From Linum tenue (taxonomy: Eukaryota > Streptophyta > Magnoliopsida > Malpighiales > Linaceae), in assembly GCA_946122785.1 (NCBI GenBank), contig CAMGYJ010000002.1:20558492-20622491 (forward strand): a stretch of 64,000 nucleotides of DNA, read 5' to 3'. The position numbers were made by a program, and so were the translations under genes. Positions 1 through 11,431 of this stretch are shown piece by piece. Under the pieces are notes generated by a model, which had not been told where the DNA came from, did not search any database, and saw only the letters and a program-made list of their open reading frames with translations. The first letter of the stretch is position 1. Each line of letters starts with the position of its first letter.

Positions 1-97
1 TAAGGTTTCATCCACCTTTGTTTCCTTTTTATTGTTACAATTCGACTATTATTTTGCCCTTTTCATCCTTCTATTATTTATGTGCGATGATGTGTAG

Positions 98-349
98 ACA
101 AATGGAGCATGTAACTACTTCAGATGGCTTGACCCCGCCCTTGATGAGCATATGAGAAATGTGTTGCTAAACTTTCATCGTCGAATTCGGGAGCTAGAGA
201 AGAGGCAAAACAAGGAGGTGTCCAAGTTTGATCGGAAAATGGTGCCGTTCATCATTTTAGGAGCTATTGTATTCTTTTTTGTTTTGGATAGGAAAGTGAT
301 ATGTCGTCTGTGTAGTTGTAGTTGTTGTAATCTTTTGATGTGTAGCTAA
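98..349 (+). CDS. GRF-type zinc-finger protein, C-terminal exon (partial)
   Basis: This is the last exon of a small protein. A splice acceptor (TGTAG) ends at 97. The exon opens with TNGACNYFRWLD, the second half of a GRF zinc finger (C-x-[YF]-F-x-W). A charged helix follows (RRIRELEKRQNKE) that can form a coiled coil, then a membrane segment (about VPFIILGAIVFFFVLD) and a Cys-rich tail. The same order occurs in the complete gene at 57212-57646, which also lies convergent to a MULE transposase. GRF fingers bind nucleic acid in several eukaryotic repair proteins; the role of this plant version is not known to me. The first exon lies left of the window. The frame is open to its stop at 347-349. 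Confidence 0.7.
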   Translation, partial: TNGACNYFRWLDPALDEHMRNVLLNFHRRIRELEKRQNKEVSKFDRKMVPFIILGAIVFFFVLDRKVICRLCSCSCCNLLMCS

Positions 350-413
350 TGTAGTCGAACGATCTGTCTAGTTCTTGACAATGTGAATCCTAGTATTATC
401 AATTTAAGCTACA

Positions 414-600
414 GTCACTTGAATTGATAAATTGTTTCATGCTTGGTCACTTGAATTGCTAAAGTGTTTCATGTTTGGTCACTTGAATTGCTAAATTGTT
501 CTGTGTTTGGTCACTGTAAATGGAAAATGGTTTTAACTTTGGTCACTTGAATTGAAAATTGGTTTCAGAATTGGTCACTCACAGGTAGCAGCACGAATGG
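414..600 (+). repeat. Tandem array with exact 32-bp period
   Basis: GTCAC starts at 414, 446, 478, 510, 542 and 574, a constant 32-bp spacing. The units share the pattern GTCACTTGAATTG followed by an A/T-rich stretch and TTTGG. The same unit, in inverted orientation and with about 30-bp spacing, makes up the right terminus of MULE-1 (3470-3578). The array lies between the two convergent genes. Confidence 0.85.
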
Positions 601-689
601 AACAACAAGGCACGTATTTGTGCAAAAGAACCTTCCAATGTACTGGAAGATTGATAAACCTGATAGTCGTTCATAAAACTTAGTCTTAC

Positions 690-846
690 AAGGTCCAAAT
701 GATAATTATAGCCTCGAGGACAGTGTTTTTTCAAAAGAGCAATTCACCATGACCTAATAGGCTAGATAATACGACAAAGCAACATTCAACGTCTACATTT
801 ACTAGCCAATTGGCGGCTTCAAAATGGTAATTATCATTTGGACCTA
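690..846. repeat. Short inverted-repeat pair, possible MITE
   Basis: GGTCCAAATGATAATTA near 690 is repeated in inverted orientation as TAATTATCATTTGGACC near 829, enclosing about 120 bp. It lies in the noncoding gap between the GRF gene and the transposase remnant. No target duplication was recognised, so it may be a minor foldback insertion or a terminator-like hairpin. Confidence 0.4.
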
Positions 847-970
847 AACTGCAACTAATCTTCACTCGTTCTCTTGAGTCACTTGGCTTGTATTTTGCGA
901 TCCTTGGCTGAGCTGCAGTGATGCCTGAACCCGTGGCCTCCTAGTAGTTCCCTGCAAAGTCAAAGCTACA

Positions 971-2754
971 TTAGAAGATAGTGGACTTTATTAGAAAGAA
1001 AAATTGTACAAGTGAATAAATAAATACATTTCGCATGAGCTGGACAGTGTTGGGCTGATTCAATGGCGCTTTTGCAGCCCTCTGTTGCTGCCTTTGTATG
1101 GCTGCCAGTCGTTTTTTCTGCTCTTTCGAGCTGTTCCGCCCTTTTAGCTTCTTCCTTAGCATGTCTCCTTTCCTCCGCCTGTTTCTTCCTTTTTTCATTA
1201 TGGAACAGTTTGGTGTGCCCAACTACCCCACATGTGATGCACGCGTACTTCCTTCCTTTCGGCTTTGATGATTCCCTTTCACCCTTCTTCTATTTCTTAT
1301 TCCCTTTCTCATCCTCATCGAGTCCCTTTCTTCGTTGCTTCTTTGGTCTGCCCCTTTTTTCGAGTTTGCTACTAGAGGGACTCCACAATCCCCCAAATCA
1401 GAAACTGGTCAATACTCCTTGCCATTAGTAGGTGAAATGGAGAACTGGTATATCTTAGTCGTTGTTTCCCTCAGGTAGCAATCAACAACATTTTCCTTGA
1501 TCAACATTTTTGCCTTCCTGATTGTCGTGATGGCATGCGCACACGGAATGCCGGTCAACTCCCAATGTCTACATGTAATGTCTTCTTCTTCATATTGACC
1601 ACAACTTGGAGGCCCATATATACCAATCACATGGATCAGCACATACTGCTTGCAGCTTCCTCTTATCCTTCTTCTTGAAACAAATAGGGCCCTTTTCCAC
1701 AAAGGCATGCTGCTTTATGGCCTCTTTCAACTCGTCGAAACTGCCAAATCTTTGCGAAACAGCGAAAGTAGGGATCTCCATGTCTCTCTCAGCTCGAAAC
1801 TCCTCCACCTGGTGACTTTCCTCATCTTCATCTGAGCTACAAATTGTCCTTCGATTGTCTGAGTCGACATATGAACCCTCCTCTGCTTCTATGATAGTCT
1901 TCTTGCACTTCTCAATTTCATCTTCTTCGGTGTGGAAATCAGCTTCTACATATGCTGCTACGCTTCTTTCAAACTGCAGATTGTCAGCTCTGCTAAAGTC
2001 CCCCTCCTCTTCACTAGCCTCATAGTCATTGTCATCTTCTTCCTCATAGTCTGCATCATCACCCGAGTCACGACTAGCAGCTTCTTTACCCTTTTTACCC
2101 TTGGTGGCAGCTCCATCTTCGTCCTCATCACCGTCCATGAACTCAGCAATGTCTTCCTCAGAGATGGCATATAGTTCGATGACCCTCGCTTCTTCATTTG
2201 CACTTGTTGACATGGCGAGTATATCTTTATCTGGCGTGATCTCTGACACAACATCAAGTGAAGGAGAGCTCCATAAGAACTTCGGCTTGTCAATCTTCCC
2301 TCCACATGCCTTGTATATGTCAGGCAGATCAAGCGTTGATAACTCATCAATATCTGCATAGTCCCAGTAGTATGTAGACTTCTCATCCAGAAAATGCTTG
2401 CCACCCTTCTTCTTCAATGCTTCTGATAAGTGCACTTCAAATGTAAACTCTTCACTAGAAGCACCTGTTCCAAACAACGAAAGAGAGAATGAGTGATTAA
2501 AAGTGACCAAAGCAGTAAAGGGGAAGAGGCAGTCTAACTTCTTTAACCCAACAACTAGTATTAAAAGCATGAAAATGACATGTCATGACCACTTCAATGC
2601 TGCTGGTTTTGGTATTCCACACAAACCCTAATTTTCAATTAAAAAAACAACAAATTGTTGTCATTTACTCCAATAAAGGCTAGATGTGTGAGGAGATAGT
2701 TGACTCACCATATTTTGGTTGGGGCGCATTTGGTGCACGCACATGACCCACCAT
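971..2754 (-). pseudogene. Mutator-like transposase remnant (MULE-1)
   Basis: The start is ATG at 2754; a 46-bp exon (2754-2709) splices to an exon beginning at 2464 with matching phase. In order: a PB1-like segment (FTFEVHL, then YYWDYADIDELSTLDL), a long acidic stretch, the MuDR N-terminal domain (FGSFDELKEAIKQHA ... CADPCDWYIWA, near 1650-1760), then directly a SWIM zinc finger (CRHWELTGIPCAH, near 1530-1580). After stops and shifts come an Arg/Lys-rich GRPKKQRRKG stretch and a decayed zinc knuckle (CITCGVVGHTKL, near 1210-1250). The whole DDE catalytic domain normally found between MuDR and SWIM is missing, so this copy cannot catalyse transposition. Family order is established knowledge; the internal deletion is read from the sequence. 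Confidence 0.8.
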
Positions 2755-3668
2755 GGTGTTGTCGTGTAAGACTGAGCTGGAAAAACAAACAAGAAGGACC
2801 TCCACCATCAGTATAAACAAAGGTAAAGCATCCAGCCCCAAAAGATTCCCCAGGACAGCGACAACTCATATTTAAAAGCGAGGAGAAGCAAATACCACTG
2901 AAGCCTTACCTGGAAAACAGGAGAGAAGAGGATTACAGCTTTGAGGAAGGGGCTTCTTCTGTCTCCTTCGTCAACCACCACGGCCGGAGAAAATTCGAGC
3001 TCCGATTTAAGATTTCGCGTCGGGTTGAAATAGAGGAAAAACCAGTAGCGCGCGATGAAGAAGAGACGCAAGAGGAAGAACATACGCGGGAGGAAGAGAT
3101 TGGGGGAAGGGAATTAGGGCGGCGGCGCGGCGACCTCCATCCTCCTTCTTTGGCGATTTTCGATGGCTGCTTCTGGAGAGACGCAACGCTGGAGGATGAG
3201 AGGACGATGGAGGAAGGGAAAGTGCCCTACCCTCTCTGTTTCGATTTACTTTTCAGGGGGGTTGGGTCTCGGGTTTGGGTTTGAGTCAATTAATTGGGTT
3301 GGTTCGCAGGTTGGGCAAGAATGGCTGACTGGGCGGGTAAATATTACATGGCGGGTCGGGTCGTCATTTTTTAGAGTTAAAATATGCTGACTGTGATTTT
3401 CTGTTAGCCACGTCATCACTTAACGGTCGTCATTAACGGAGTCTAACGGAGGTTAACGGAGAGTGACCGAACTTGGACTGTTCAACTAATTTGAGTGACT
3501 ATAAATGGAATAAATCAATTCGAGTGGCAAACATGAAATTTTATAGCAATTCGAGTGACCAAACTTGCAATTAAGCCCACATTTATAGATGTAGTTGTGA
3601 CCATTGCTGGACGGGGAAAAGTGGAAAACAGAAGCCAGCAAGGCCCATTAACTTACGGGCCTCTTAGC

Positions 3669-6490
3669 TTTTTTTTTATGAATCGGTATACTTTCATTTC
3701 ATCAAAAAGAGTTACTGGCAACACCCTTGGCAGCTAGGGGTATGGATCCTGGGAATTCAAGAAACCAGCAAAACAGACTACCTTCAAGAACCAAACATAA
3801 AGGGAAACTCCTATATAGAAAACCCAAGAGTATAAAACTACCAAAGAATAACCAAAAAACGGAACAATCCCGGGTAAGAGACCAGAAATTCTAAGAATCA
3901 TGAGGCCAGAAACTTTCAAGCTCCAGCGAGTCCTGCACAAACACCCTAACTTCACTCTTTACCATGGAAACCAGAGCTTTAGGGGTCTTGTTGTTGTCAC
4001 CAAAATCTCTACAACAGCGCTCCCTCCAAGTGCGACTCACCATTGACTGCCAAATCAATCGTCTTGTCATTGCACACGGCGTATTTGCCCCAGACTTCCT
4101 GATAGCCCAATCAAGATTCTCCTCCCATGTTTGCGGCAAGAAAGAACTAAATTTACCCAACAACAGCTTATGGATAGAAGAATAGTAGGGACAGACAGAA
4201 AACATGTGATCTCTTGTCTCATCTGGATGATCACAGAGAAAACAGTGGTCTGATCCTACAAATCCCCATTAATTCATCTTGTCCTTAGTTTGTATCTTGT
4301 TTTGGGTGATAAGCCATACAAGAAATTTATTTCTAGGGATCGAAGTCCCCTTCCAGAGAAGCTTATACCATCTTACTGCATTTTGTTTTGGCCTAACAAC
4401 TTCCCAAACCAACTTAATAGAGTATCTTGGCATAGCATTATTAATCCAATGAAGCAAGCCATTGTTCAAGCTAAATAGGTTAGGGATCTTATCACGAAGT
4501 CGCAACAACTTTTTCCAGTTCCAAGAACCATTCACATTCACAATACAGAAATCCCTACCTTTCAACTTATGTGCCTGAATCCAAACTACCCACTGTGAAC
4601 CATGCTGCATCATTATCGCCCAAACCTACCTAAAAACACAAGCATAGTTCTAGGTAGTGAGGTCCCTCAGTCCAAGCAGTGGCGTAGCCAGGATTTTGGG
4701 TAAGGGGGTGCCAAAGAGAAAGAGGAACGAAGGAAGATGAAGGGTCAAGGGTGGGACTGGGAGAAGCTTGCTTGTTAGGGCTAAAGTTTTGATTACTGCT
4801 TGAATAAGCATGTAATTATGAGGTTTTTAAATTTAATTTACTTATTATTTGTAAACGGTAAATTAAATATATGCAATAAAACTTATTAGCGTATCACGAA
4901 AGTAATTGTGGTTTAGTGGAAGATGTCAAAACTAATAGTAAGGGGGTTTCATGTTCAAATCCTAGCAATAGCATAAACTAATACCCTTATTTTTTGATGT
5001 TCTAGCCCCGACCCAAGGGTGTGCCGGGGAACACCCTACTTACACGGTGTCTCCGCCCCTGAGTCCAAGACCACCTTCTTTCTTCGGAATAGACAGATAC
5101 TTCCCTGCCATTTTCGCTTTAAGCTTGAGCCCAGGTCCAACAGCCCAGAGGAAGTTGCTACAGATTCTTTCAACCTCACGAATAATCATTTTGGGAAGCA
5201 TAAAGACACTCATCCAATACTGTGTCCTACTATACAGGACAGAGCCAACTAGTTCCACCCTGCCAGCATAGTTTAGAGACTTTGTCTTCCACCCCTGCAC
5301 CCTGCTCGTAATTCTGTCTATGAGAGGTCTGCAAGTGCTAACTTTGAGCTTCCCAGCCACTAGAGGTACTCCTAGATAACGCACTGGGAACCCACCTAAC
5401 TGATAACCATATATGCTAGCTCGAGCCACCATCTCCTCCTTCTCTAACCCTCCAAAGAAAACTTCACATTTACTAGGATTTGACTGGAGACCAGAGAGCT
5501 TGTGAAACACACTCAGAACCCTCTGCACACTCTGAATGCCATAGTTTGAACCATCAGAAAAAACCAAAAGGTCATTGGCAAAACATAAGTGAGTCAGGCC
5601 TATCTTTTTGCACATTGAGTGGTAAGGAAACCTCCCCTTCTTAGCTTCCAGATCCAATAGACAGGAAAAAACCTCCATAGTTACAGCAAACAAATATGGG
5701 GAGAGTGGGTCTCCCTGCCTCAAGCTTTGCTTTGCAGGAAAGTAGCCCACTAATCCCCAATTAAACGCAATACTCAACATAGGGCTAGTGACACACATCT
5801 TTATCCATTCAATGAACTAACTAGGTACCCCCATGGCTTCAAGCACAACAAAAAGAAACTGCCAATTCATAGAATCAAACGCTTTTATAAGATCAATCTT
5901 CAAAGCTGACCTAGTGGAAATATTCTTCTTAGAGTACTTATGCACTAGCTCATGAGCAAGGAGAATATTTTCCCCAATAACCCTCCCCTTTACAAATGCA
6001 GTCTGGTTCTTACTAATTACTAGGGGAAGCAGAGCACTAAATCTGTTTGCCACAATCTTTGATATACATATTTATACACTATGTTGCAGCAAGAAATAGG
6101 CCTAAAAAACTTCATCTCATCTGGATTCTGGACCATAGGAATCAGAGCAAGGATAGTAGCATTTACCTCTCTAGGTATCTTCCCAGACACAAAACAACTC
6201 TGGATAGCATTAATAATTTCAGCCCCAATGACTCCCCAAGAAGCTTGAAAAAATTTGGCATTATATCCATCTGGGCCTGGACTCTTATCTCCATTAAAAC
6301 TAAACATAACATCCTTAACCTGAGTGACAGTGATAGGAGCACAGAGAGAGGTTACCTGTGGTGAATTGAGCTTATGCCTTAGCAAACCCTTGTAGAAATC
6401 CACTTACTCCAGCTCAACATGCGGGTTAACTTTCCCCAGCAGATGCATATAGAAATCAATAGCCACCTGACACATGCCTTCTACTGAATT
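3669..6490 (-). pseudogene. L1-type LINE, 5'-truncated, with decayed reverse transcriptase
   Basis: Minus-strand fragments cover a plant non-LTR retrotransposon. From 6490 down: start of the reverse transcriptase (GDKSPGPDGYNAKFFQ), the block with QTAFVKGRVIGENILLAHE and DLIKAFDSMNW, LRQGDPLSPYLF, the catalytic loop as FANDLLVF, then the zf-RVT domain (4613-3891). A run of T at 3669 marks the poly(A) tail. The endonuclease is missing and there are several frame breaks. The catalytic YADD/FADD motif reads FAND, losing one of the two metal-binding aspartates. A hAT element interrupts it at 4677-5061. AACTTACGG occurs near both ends (about 3650 and 6510) and could be part of a degraded target duplication, but this is weak. 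Confidence 0.85.
4677..5061. mobile_element. hAT-type MITE (385 bp) inside the LINE
   Basis: The ends are CAGTGGCGTAGCCAGGA on the left and, on the opposite strand, CAGGGGCGGAGACACCG on the right. The element is flanked by a perfect 8-bp duplication, AGTCCAAG, at 4669-4676 and 5062-5069. Eight bases is the hAT superfamily size. Removing it restores the LINE sequence across the junction. It holds no coding frame. A short stretch near 4948 (GTTCAAATCCTAG) resembles a tRNA B box but nothing else supports a tRNA gene. Confidence 0.9.
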
Positions 6491-7532
6491 TAAAAAAAAA
6501 CTTACGGACCCAAATTAGTGCTAATTACTTGATATTTCATTGGATTTGGGATCTCCTAAATAATTCATGCATGATTTAAAAGTAGTTTTTTTGCTACTTA
6601 TTATTTGTGGGATTATGAATAATTAATTAATAGATCTTGATCAAGTCATCATAGTTGACGGTTATTCGCATATTTTCCATATTTCATAAGAAAAATGTAT
6701 TTTTTGAAAAAAGTGCTTGTTCATTAGATTAAGAATTACTAATTTATTTTTATACTAACAAAAATAAAACAATTATGCATAATTAGAAACTCCAAGGATA
6801 TCCTATTGATAATCTAACAAAAAAAGTTATCATAAATTTGGTCTGAACTTCGTGGTCAACAATCACATAGAAATGTCATAATTAAAAAATAATAATTTAA
6901 TAATAACAAATATTAATGTGCAAAAACATGGTTGATTGCTAAGAGCTGACATTGACGTATGAGGATAGTTCGAATTTTTATGATTAGTTCAAGAATATTA
7001 TAATGATAAGAATCTCAAATCTTTTCAATACACTTACCTCATAATCGTCATTCTTAGAAAGCGATTCGTGTCAAAATTATGTCAATTATAATTTGTGATA
7101 TTATAAATAAGAAAACACATGAGTTTGCATAATAATTATTCAAGATTTACTTTGATTTGAAGATTTTAGAGTTTAAAGATTTAGGATTAGGGTTTATGGT
7201 TTATAATTTGTTGTTTTGAGTTTGCATTTAATTTTTTAAAAAAAATTACTGATTAGAGTTAATGAATTGATTAGTTTTGATCTTATATTATATCATCATA
7301 TTAGATTAATGTTACCAATTAAAATAAAAATATTTTTTAATAAAAAAAAATATTTTTTAACACTAATTCACTCATTTTTGTGAGCACCGTTGATGGGTAA
7401 GTATTACACTATGCTTGGGAAGGGGGGTTAATGGGAGGGGGAGCAAGTTTGGGGGTAAATGCATTTTTCAATGCATTTGTCCCCATTTGGAAAATTATGA
7501 ATAGTGTAGAGGGTGACATTAGGGGGCAAATC
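6490..7532. other. AT-rich noncoding region with a dispersed repeat
   Basis: No gene is seen. About 7020-7375 is related to about 20725-21050 (see the separate repeat entries). 7390-7525 and 8375-8410 appear to be the two halves of a small inverted-repeat element (GGGGGGTTAATG on the left, CATTAACCCCCC in related form on the right), which the hAT element at 7533 has split. Confidence 0.5.
7020..7375 (+). repeat. Dispersed repeat, copy 1
   Basis: It shares ordered words with 20725-21050: ATAATCGTCATT, a TACTTTGATTTGAA-like word, TTAGG(A)TTAGGGTTTA, GATTGATTAGTTTTGAT, and ATATCATCATATTAGATTAA. It carries no coding frame. It is probably an old MITE or other short repeat; its boundaries are not defined. 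Confidence 0.6.
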
Positions 7533-8366
7533 TAGAGGTGGGCAACGGGAAACGGGTATTTGGGTATACCCAAACTCGTTCCATTTTTTTAGGGTTACGG
7601 GTACCCAAATACCCGTTATATTTATTGTTGGATGGGACTTGGGATTAAGAATCACAACATTGGGTACCCGCGGGTTACCCGCTAATACCCGTTTGGGTAC
7701 TTTAGATACCCGTATAATATATCCATGAAAATGAAACGGGAAATCATCCAGTAACAAAGTTACCTTCATGATAAACATATATAGTAGAGGAGTAATCCCG
7801 ATGGCAGTCACCAACACATAAATGTCTTTCAACCGCGGGTATATATAGACTATACATAGTCCTACTTCTAAATATGCATGCCAGGTACTTATCGTGAATT
7901 GTTAGCACACAGTAGCCATCAGTAGTTAGAGGAGCCATATTCTCCCACTGCAGCAGAACCATCCTTAGGCTTTGAAAAGCTCTTGGATTGAGCCATGGCC
8001 AACTCACCATCAATGAAATTAACTAGCGTCAGTACAAAATAAATTTAGTACTAAATTTAGTACCCATTTGCTTGAACTTATGGGGACGCAACTTATGGGA
8101 CAATTGCAGTAGCTAAAACTTCGTTATGTTGTTGTTCTAACTCAGTTATAGACTATAGTAGCTTTATTTTGTTATTTTATTTGTTGAACGGGTATAAACG
8201 GGTATAAACGGGTAGTTTGGGTACCCATTATCCGTCCCGTATGGGTTGACGGGTACCCGTTACCCGTTTGGGTTTGGGATATGGGATGGACTTTGGTCTC
8301 CAAATGGGATTGGGTACCCGTTTCAAACGGGACGGGTAGCCAATCTCGTACCGTTTTTCACCCCTA
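7533..8366. mobile_element. hAT-type non-autonomous element (834 bp)
   Basis: The ends are TAGAGGTGGGCA and, on the other strand, TAGGGGTGAAAA. A perfect 8-bp duplication GGCAAATC flanks it (7525-7532 and 8367-8374). Both subterminal regions are packed with short words of the form ACGGGTA, GGGTACCCG and TACCCGTT in both orientations (7550-7740 and 8195-8350). The middle has a minus-strand open frame at 8013-7744 that I do not recognise and do not consider a supported gene. Confidence 0.9.
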
Positions 8367-8452
8367 GGCAAATCCACTATTCTCATTAACCCCCCAATTT
8401 GGGGTACAAATGGAGAGAGAAAGAGTGGAAGGATGGATAAAAGATAAAATTA

Positions 8453-9567
8453 GGCAAAATACAGCTGTATATCCACAACTATCAAGTTTGTGACAAATAT
8501 ATCCATAACTATCGAAATACACTAAATATCCATTTCCGTCCACTCCGTTAACTCCGTCAGTTAACTTGATGACTGGACAGACGATGGATTCTTAGTTGGC
8601 GTGCTTCTGGCCCCACTAAATGACGTGGATGAAAAGAGGGAAAAAAATTAGGCAAAATACAGTTGTATATCCACAACTATCAGGTTTGTGACAAATATAT
8701 CCACGACTATCGAAATACACGAAATATCCAAAAATCGGAAGGTTATGTAACAAATCTATCCAACGGCATGTCAGACGGCGTTAAATTGACTAACAAAATG
8801 CTGAATCGATGCCATCTCACCTGCCATAAGCCAAAAAGCAACCAAACTTTACACCGTTATCTGTTAGACCTCGATGCTGTAGTCTTCTCTGTTGGCGATT
8901 TGGTTAGATTCAAACTTGGTATCATCATGGCACCGACTGCATGGAAGTCGTTTGAGTAAAAGGGAGGCAATGGTTGGGGATTGTGGTTGGAATCAAAATA
9001 TGGGCTTGGGATAGGGTTATTTGGGGGTGGAGGCGTCGATCAGAGGAGGATCAGTGGTTATCGGGCGTGTTTCTATGTTGGGTTTTTAGTCTCGATGTAT
9101 GTAGTTTTTAGGGTTTTTAATTTTTTTTCTCTTTTAATCCACGTCATTCAGTGGGGTCAGAAACACGTCAACTAAGCATCCACCGTTTGTCCAGTCATCA
9201 AGTTAACTGACGGAGTTAACAGAGTTGACGGAAATGGATATTTCGTGTATTTCGATAGTTGTGGATATATTTGTCACAAACCTTATAGTTGTGGATATAC
9301 AGTTGTATTTTGCCTTTATTCAACTAGCCTATTTGGCATCTACGTGTAAAGTTTGGTTGCTTTTTGGCTTATGTGGCAGATGAGCTGGCATCGATTCAAC
9401 ATTCCGTTAGTCAATTTAACGCCGTCTGGCACGCCGTTATAGTTTCAGACGAAAGTGGATAGATTTGTCACACAACCTTCCGATTTTTGGATATTTCGTG
9501 TATTTCGATAGTTATGGATATATTTGTCACAAACTTGATAGTTGTGGATATACAGTTGTATTTTGCC
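8453..9567. mobile_element. Composite MULE-type element with crossed inverted repeats
   Basis: The outer ends are GGCAAAATACAGCTG (left) and its inverted partner (right). A perfect 9-bp duplication ATAAAATTA flanks it (8444-8452 and 9568-9576), the Mutator size. Two end types are present: type A (followed by CCATTTCCGTC) at 8453 and, inverted, ending at 9316; type B (followed by CCAAAAATCGGAAGG) at 8651 and, inverted, ending at 9567. The order is A, B, A', B', so the inverted pairs cross rather than nest. A unique centre of about 250 bp (8870-9110) has no recognisable gene. Each arm has CCGTTA-type words and a GACGTGGA box. Confidence 0.85.
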
Positions 9568-9576
9568 ATAAAATTA

Positions 9577-9935
9577 ATATAAATATTGTTATGTTTTATA
9601 TGTATGATTATGTTTTATGATTGTTGTGACTAAAAATGTCATGTAATCATTATTCTACAATAATACTTATTATTATGATCCTGAGAATAATTATTATAAT
9701 GATTAAATAATAATTATTATAATGATTAAATAATAATTATTATAATTTTTACATTGATTCCGGGAGATATCATTTGATATTTGATGAGAAAGTTTGTTAA
9801 ATTGGCTTCAATTGTTTGACTCGGTCAAACAAGTGAGTCAAGATTCCTCAAGTCGAATCGAGATAGGATGGTCATTTATGGTCAAAATCGATTTCATAAT
9901 GTCTGTTTCACTCCGATGTAACCATCATTTTGATA
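9577..9935. other. AT-rich intergenic DNA
   Basis: It contains a short direct repeat, AATAATTATTATAATGATTA, near 9685-9740. No gene or bounded element is seen. Confidence 0.5.
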
Positions 9936-11431
9936 AATCAACGCCCGGGTGAGAGACATGAGCTAGTTATATGTCTTGGCCACGGTCGGGATTTGCTTTT
10001 GCATGGCCTTCGGTGGGAAGTTGGTTCCGGAACTTGCATTGATGCCCTCCTTGATCCTTGGGTTCCCTCGCTTCCTGGTTTCCGCCCGACTTTGTGTCCT
10101 TCGGCCAGCTCGGACCCTCAATTTGTGTCTTCCTTCATTTCGTCCGCCACTTCATCTTGGGATGTTCAGCGACTTTGTCAATTCTTTGATGCCTCTTCGG
10201 TGCAAGCCATCCTTGCTATTCCTCTTCCTAAGTCTCCCCTTGTGGATCGGTATATTTGGCATTTTGATTCTCGTGGGGCTTTTTCGATAAAGTCGGCCTA
10301 TCATCTCTGCCATCACTTGCAGTCTTCCTCTCCCCCGCTCGTTGATCATCAGGTTGCCTCGGTTTCTCCGCTTGACCCGGGCTTATGGCCCAAGCTCTGG
10401 ACTTTACCTATTATGCCGAAGTTGAAATTTTTCCTCTGGCGCATTTTGTTACGAATTCTACCGGTTCGTGAGGATCTGGAAAAGCATGGCATGGATATTC
10501 TCAATATTTGCCCCATTTGTGAATCTGATGAGGGGGAGTCTTTGGAACATCTGTTTATCCGCTGTCCGGTGGCTATCCAATTGCGAGACGCAGTGGGTCT
10601 CTCTCTACCCCCTGGCTACGATGACACCTTTCATTTTGCCCTTTTTTGGCGCTTACTTATCCTACATGGCCACCCTGATGATATTACAAATTGGATTTTG
10701 CTTTGCTGGCGCCTTTGGAAGGGGGCGAAACAATGTGGTTTTCTCCCCCTTTGCCCAATTCACCATCCCTGTTCTCCGCCGCCAATTCCTCCATCATCAA
10801 GCTTCTAACAATGTTGCGGTGGAGGATGTGCTCGCCCCACCACGGATATTTGCTCCTCCAACTCGCCCCCACTTTGAAGAAGTACTCCGCACTCACCAAG
10901 GTTTTCGAATTGCTGTGGATGGCGCGACGAAGGCTCCCACGGCCGGTGCCATTGGCTTGGTTGGCTTTCACGGTGGTTCCCCTTTGTTTGCTGGTGGTGC
11001 TTTCATCTCGGGCATCTCTGATCCTGGGTTGATTGAGTTACTAGCATTTCGCGAGGCGTTATTCTTGATCCATCGGTGGCAATGGTTTGATCGAGATGTG
11101 CTATTAACAGGCGATGCCAAGGCGGTTGTGGACAAATTGTATTCGGGTGATACTAATGATGTTCGCGGTGGGGCCATTCTTAGGGAGGTTCAAGAGTTGC
11201 TGCTCCAGTTACCAAAAGTCTCTTTACTTTTCACACCTCGAGAAGCGAATCGGGCTGCCCATTGTGTGGCGCAACAAGCCTTACGCTATCCTGGTCTTCG
11301 GTGTTCGTTGCTTAATTTCTCCTATTTGGTTTGTCTTTGAGTCGATGGGTGAGAGTGCTGATTATGTAGCCTCCCCTATCCTTAACGATTGAAATCCGGC
11401 AGGATTTTATTGGCAAAAAAAAAAAAAAATA
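9936..11431 (+). pseudogene. LINE 3' fragment: zf-RVT and RNase H domains
   Basis: This is the 3' part of a plant L1-type LINE. The first frame (to about 10730) encodes the zf-RVT region (LPIMPKLKFFLWRILL, then CPICESDEGESLEHLFIRCP). After a frameshift near 10730-10800 the RNase H domain follows (RIAVDGATKAPTAGAIG, LLAFREALFLI, GDAKAVVDKL, FTPREANRAAHCVAQQAL), ending at a stop at 11338-11340. A typical LINE 3' end (GGCAGGATTTTATTGGC) and a poly(A) run (11417-11431) follow. The reverse transcriptase and endonuclease are missing. It lies directly upstream of the NB-LRR gene, where that gene's TIR exon would be expected. Confidence 0.85.

Larger units (their letters stand above)
1..3578. mobile_element. 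MULE-1, Mutator-like element (right part)
   Basis: The element holds a GRF zinc-finger gene on the plus strand and a Mutator-type transposase remnant on the minus strand, converging on each other. The right end is placed at 3578, where the minus strand begins GGGCTTAATTGCAAG, the usual MULE start. The nine bases outside it, ACATTTATA, would be the target duplication, but the left end lies outside the window so this cannot be confirmed. Inside the right end, GTCACT words recur about every 30 bp (3470-3565), followed by four CCGTTA words (about 3418-3465) and a GACGTGGC box. 2755-3420 is otherwise a transposase promoter/5' UTR region without a further gene. An alternative left end at the 32-bp array near 414-600 is possible; the GRF gene would then lie outside the element. 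Confidence 0.7.

Noticed and set aside
414..600. CRISPR-like regular repeat
   Set aside because: The units are contiguous tandem repeats in a plant transposon; there are no unique spacers and the host is eukaryotic.
1063..1428. Plus-strand frame of 121 codons opposite the MULE-1 transposase end
   Set aside because: Low-complexity Ser/Leu/Phe sequence that is the shadow of the Lys/Arg/Glu-rich transposase tail.
4940..4965. tRNA B-box-like word in the 385-bp hAT element
   Set aside because: Isolated word without the rest of a tRNA.
3640..6520. LINE target duplication AACTTACGG
   Set aside because: The left copy is not adjacent to the poly(T) tail and only nine bases match clearly, so it is not claimed as a duplication.
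7744..8013. Minus-strand 89-codon frame inside the hAT element
   Set aside because: No recognisable domain and no splice support; short frames of this size occur by chance in such elements.
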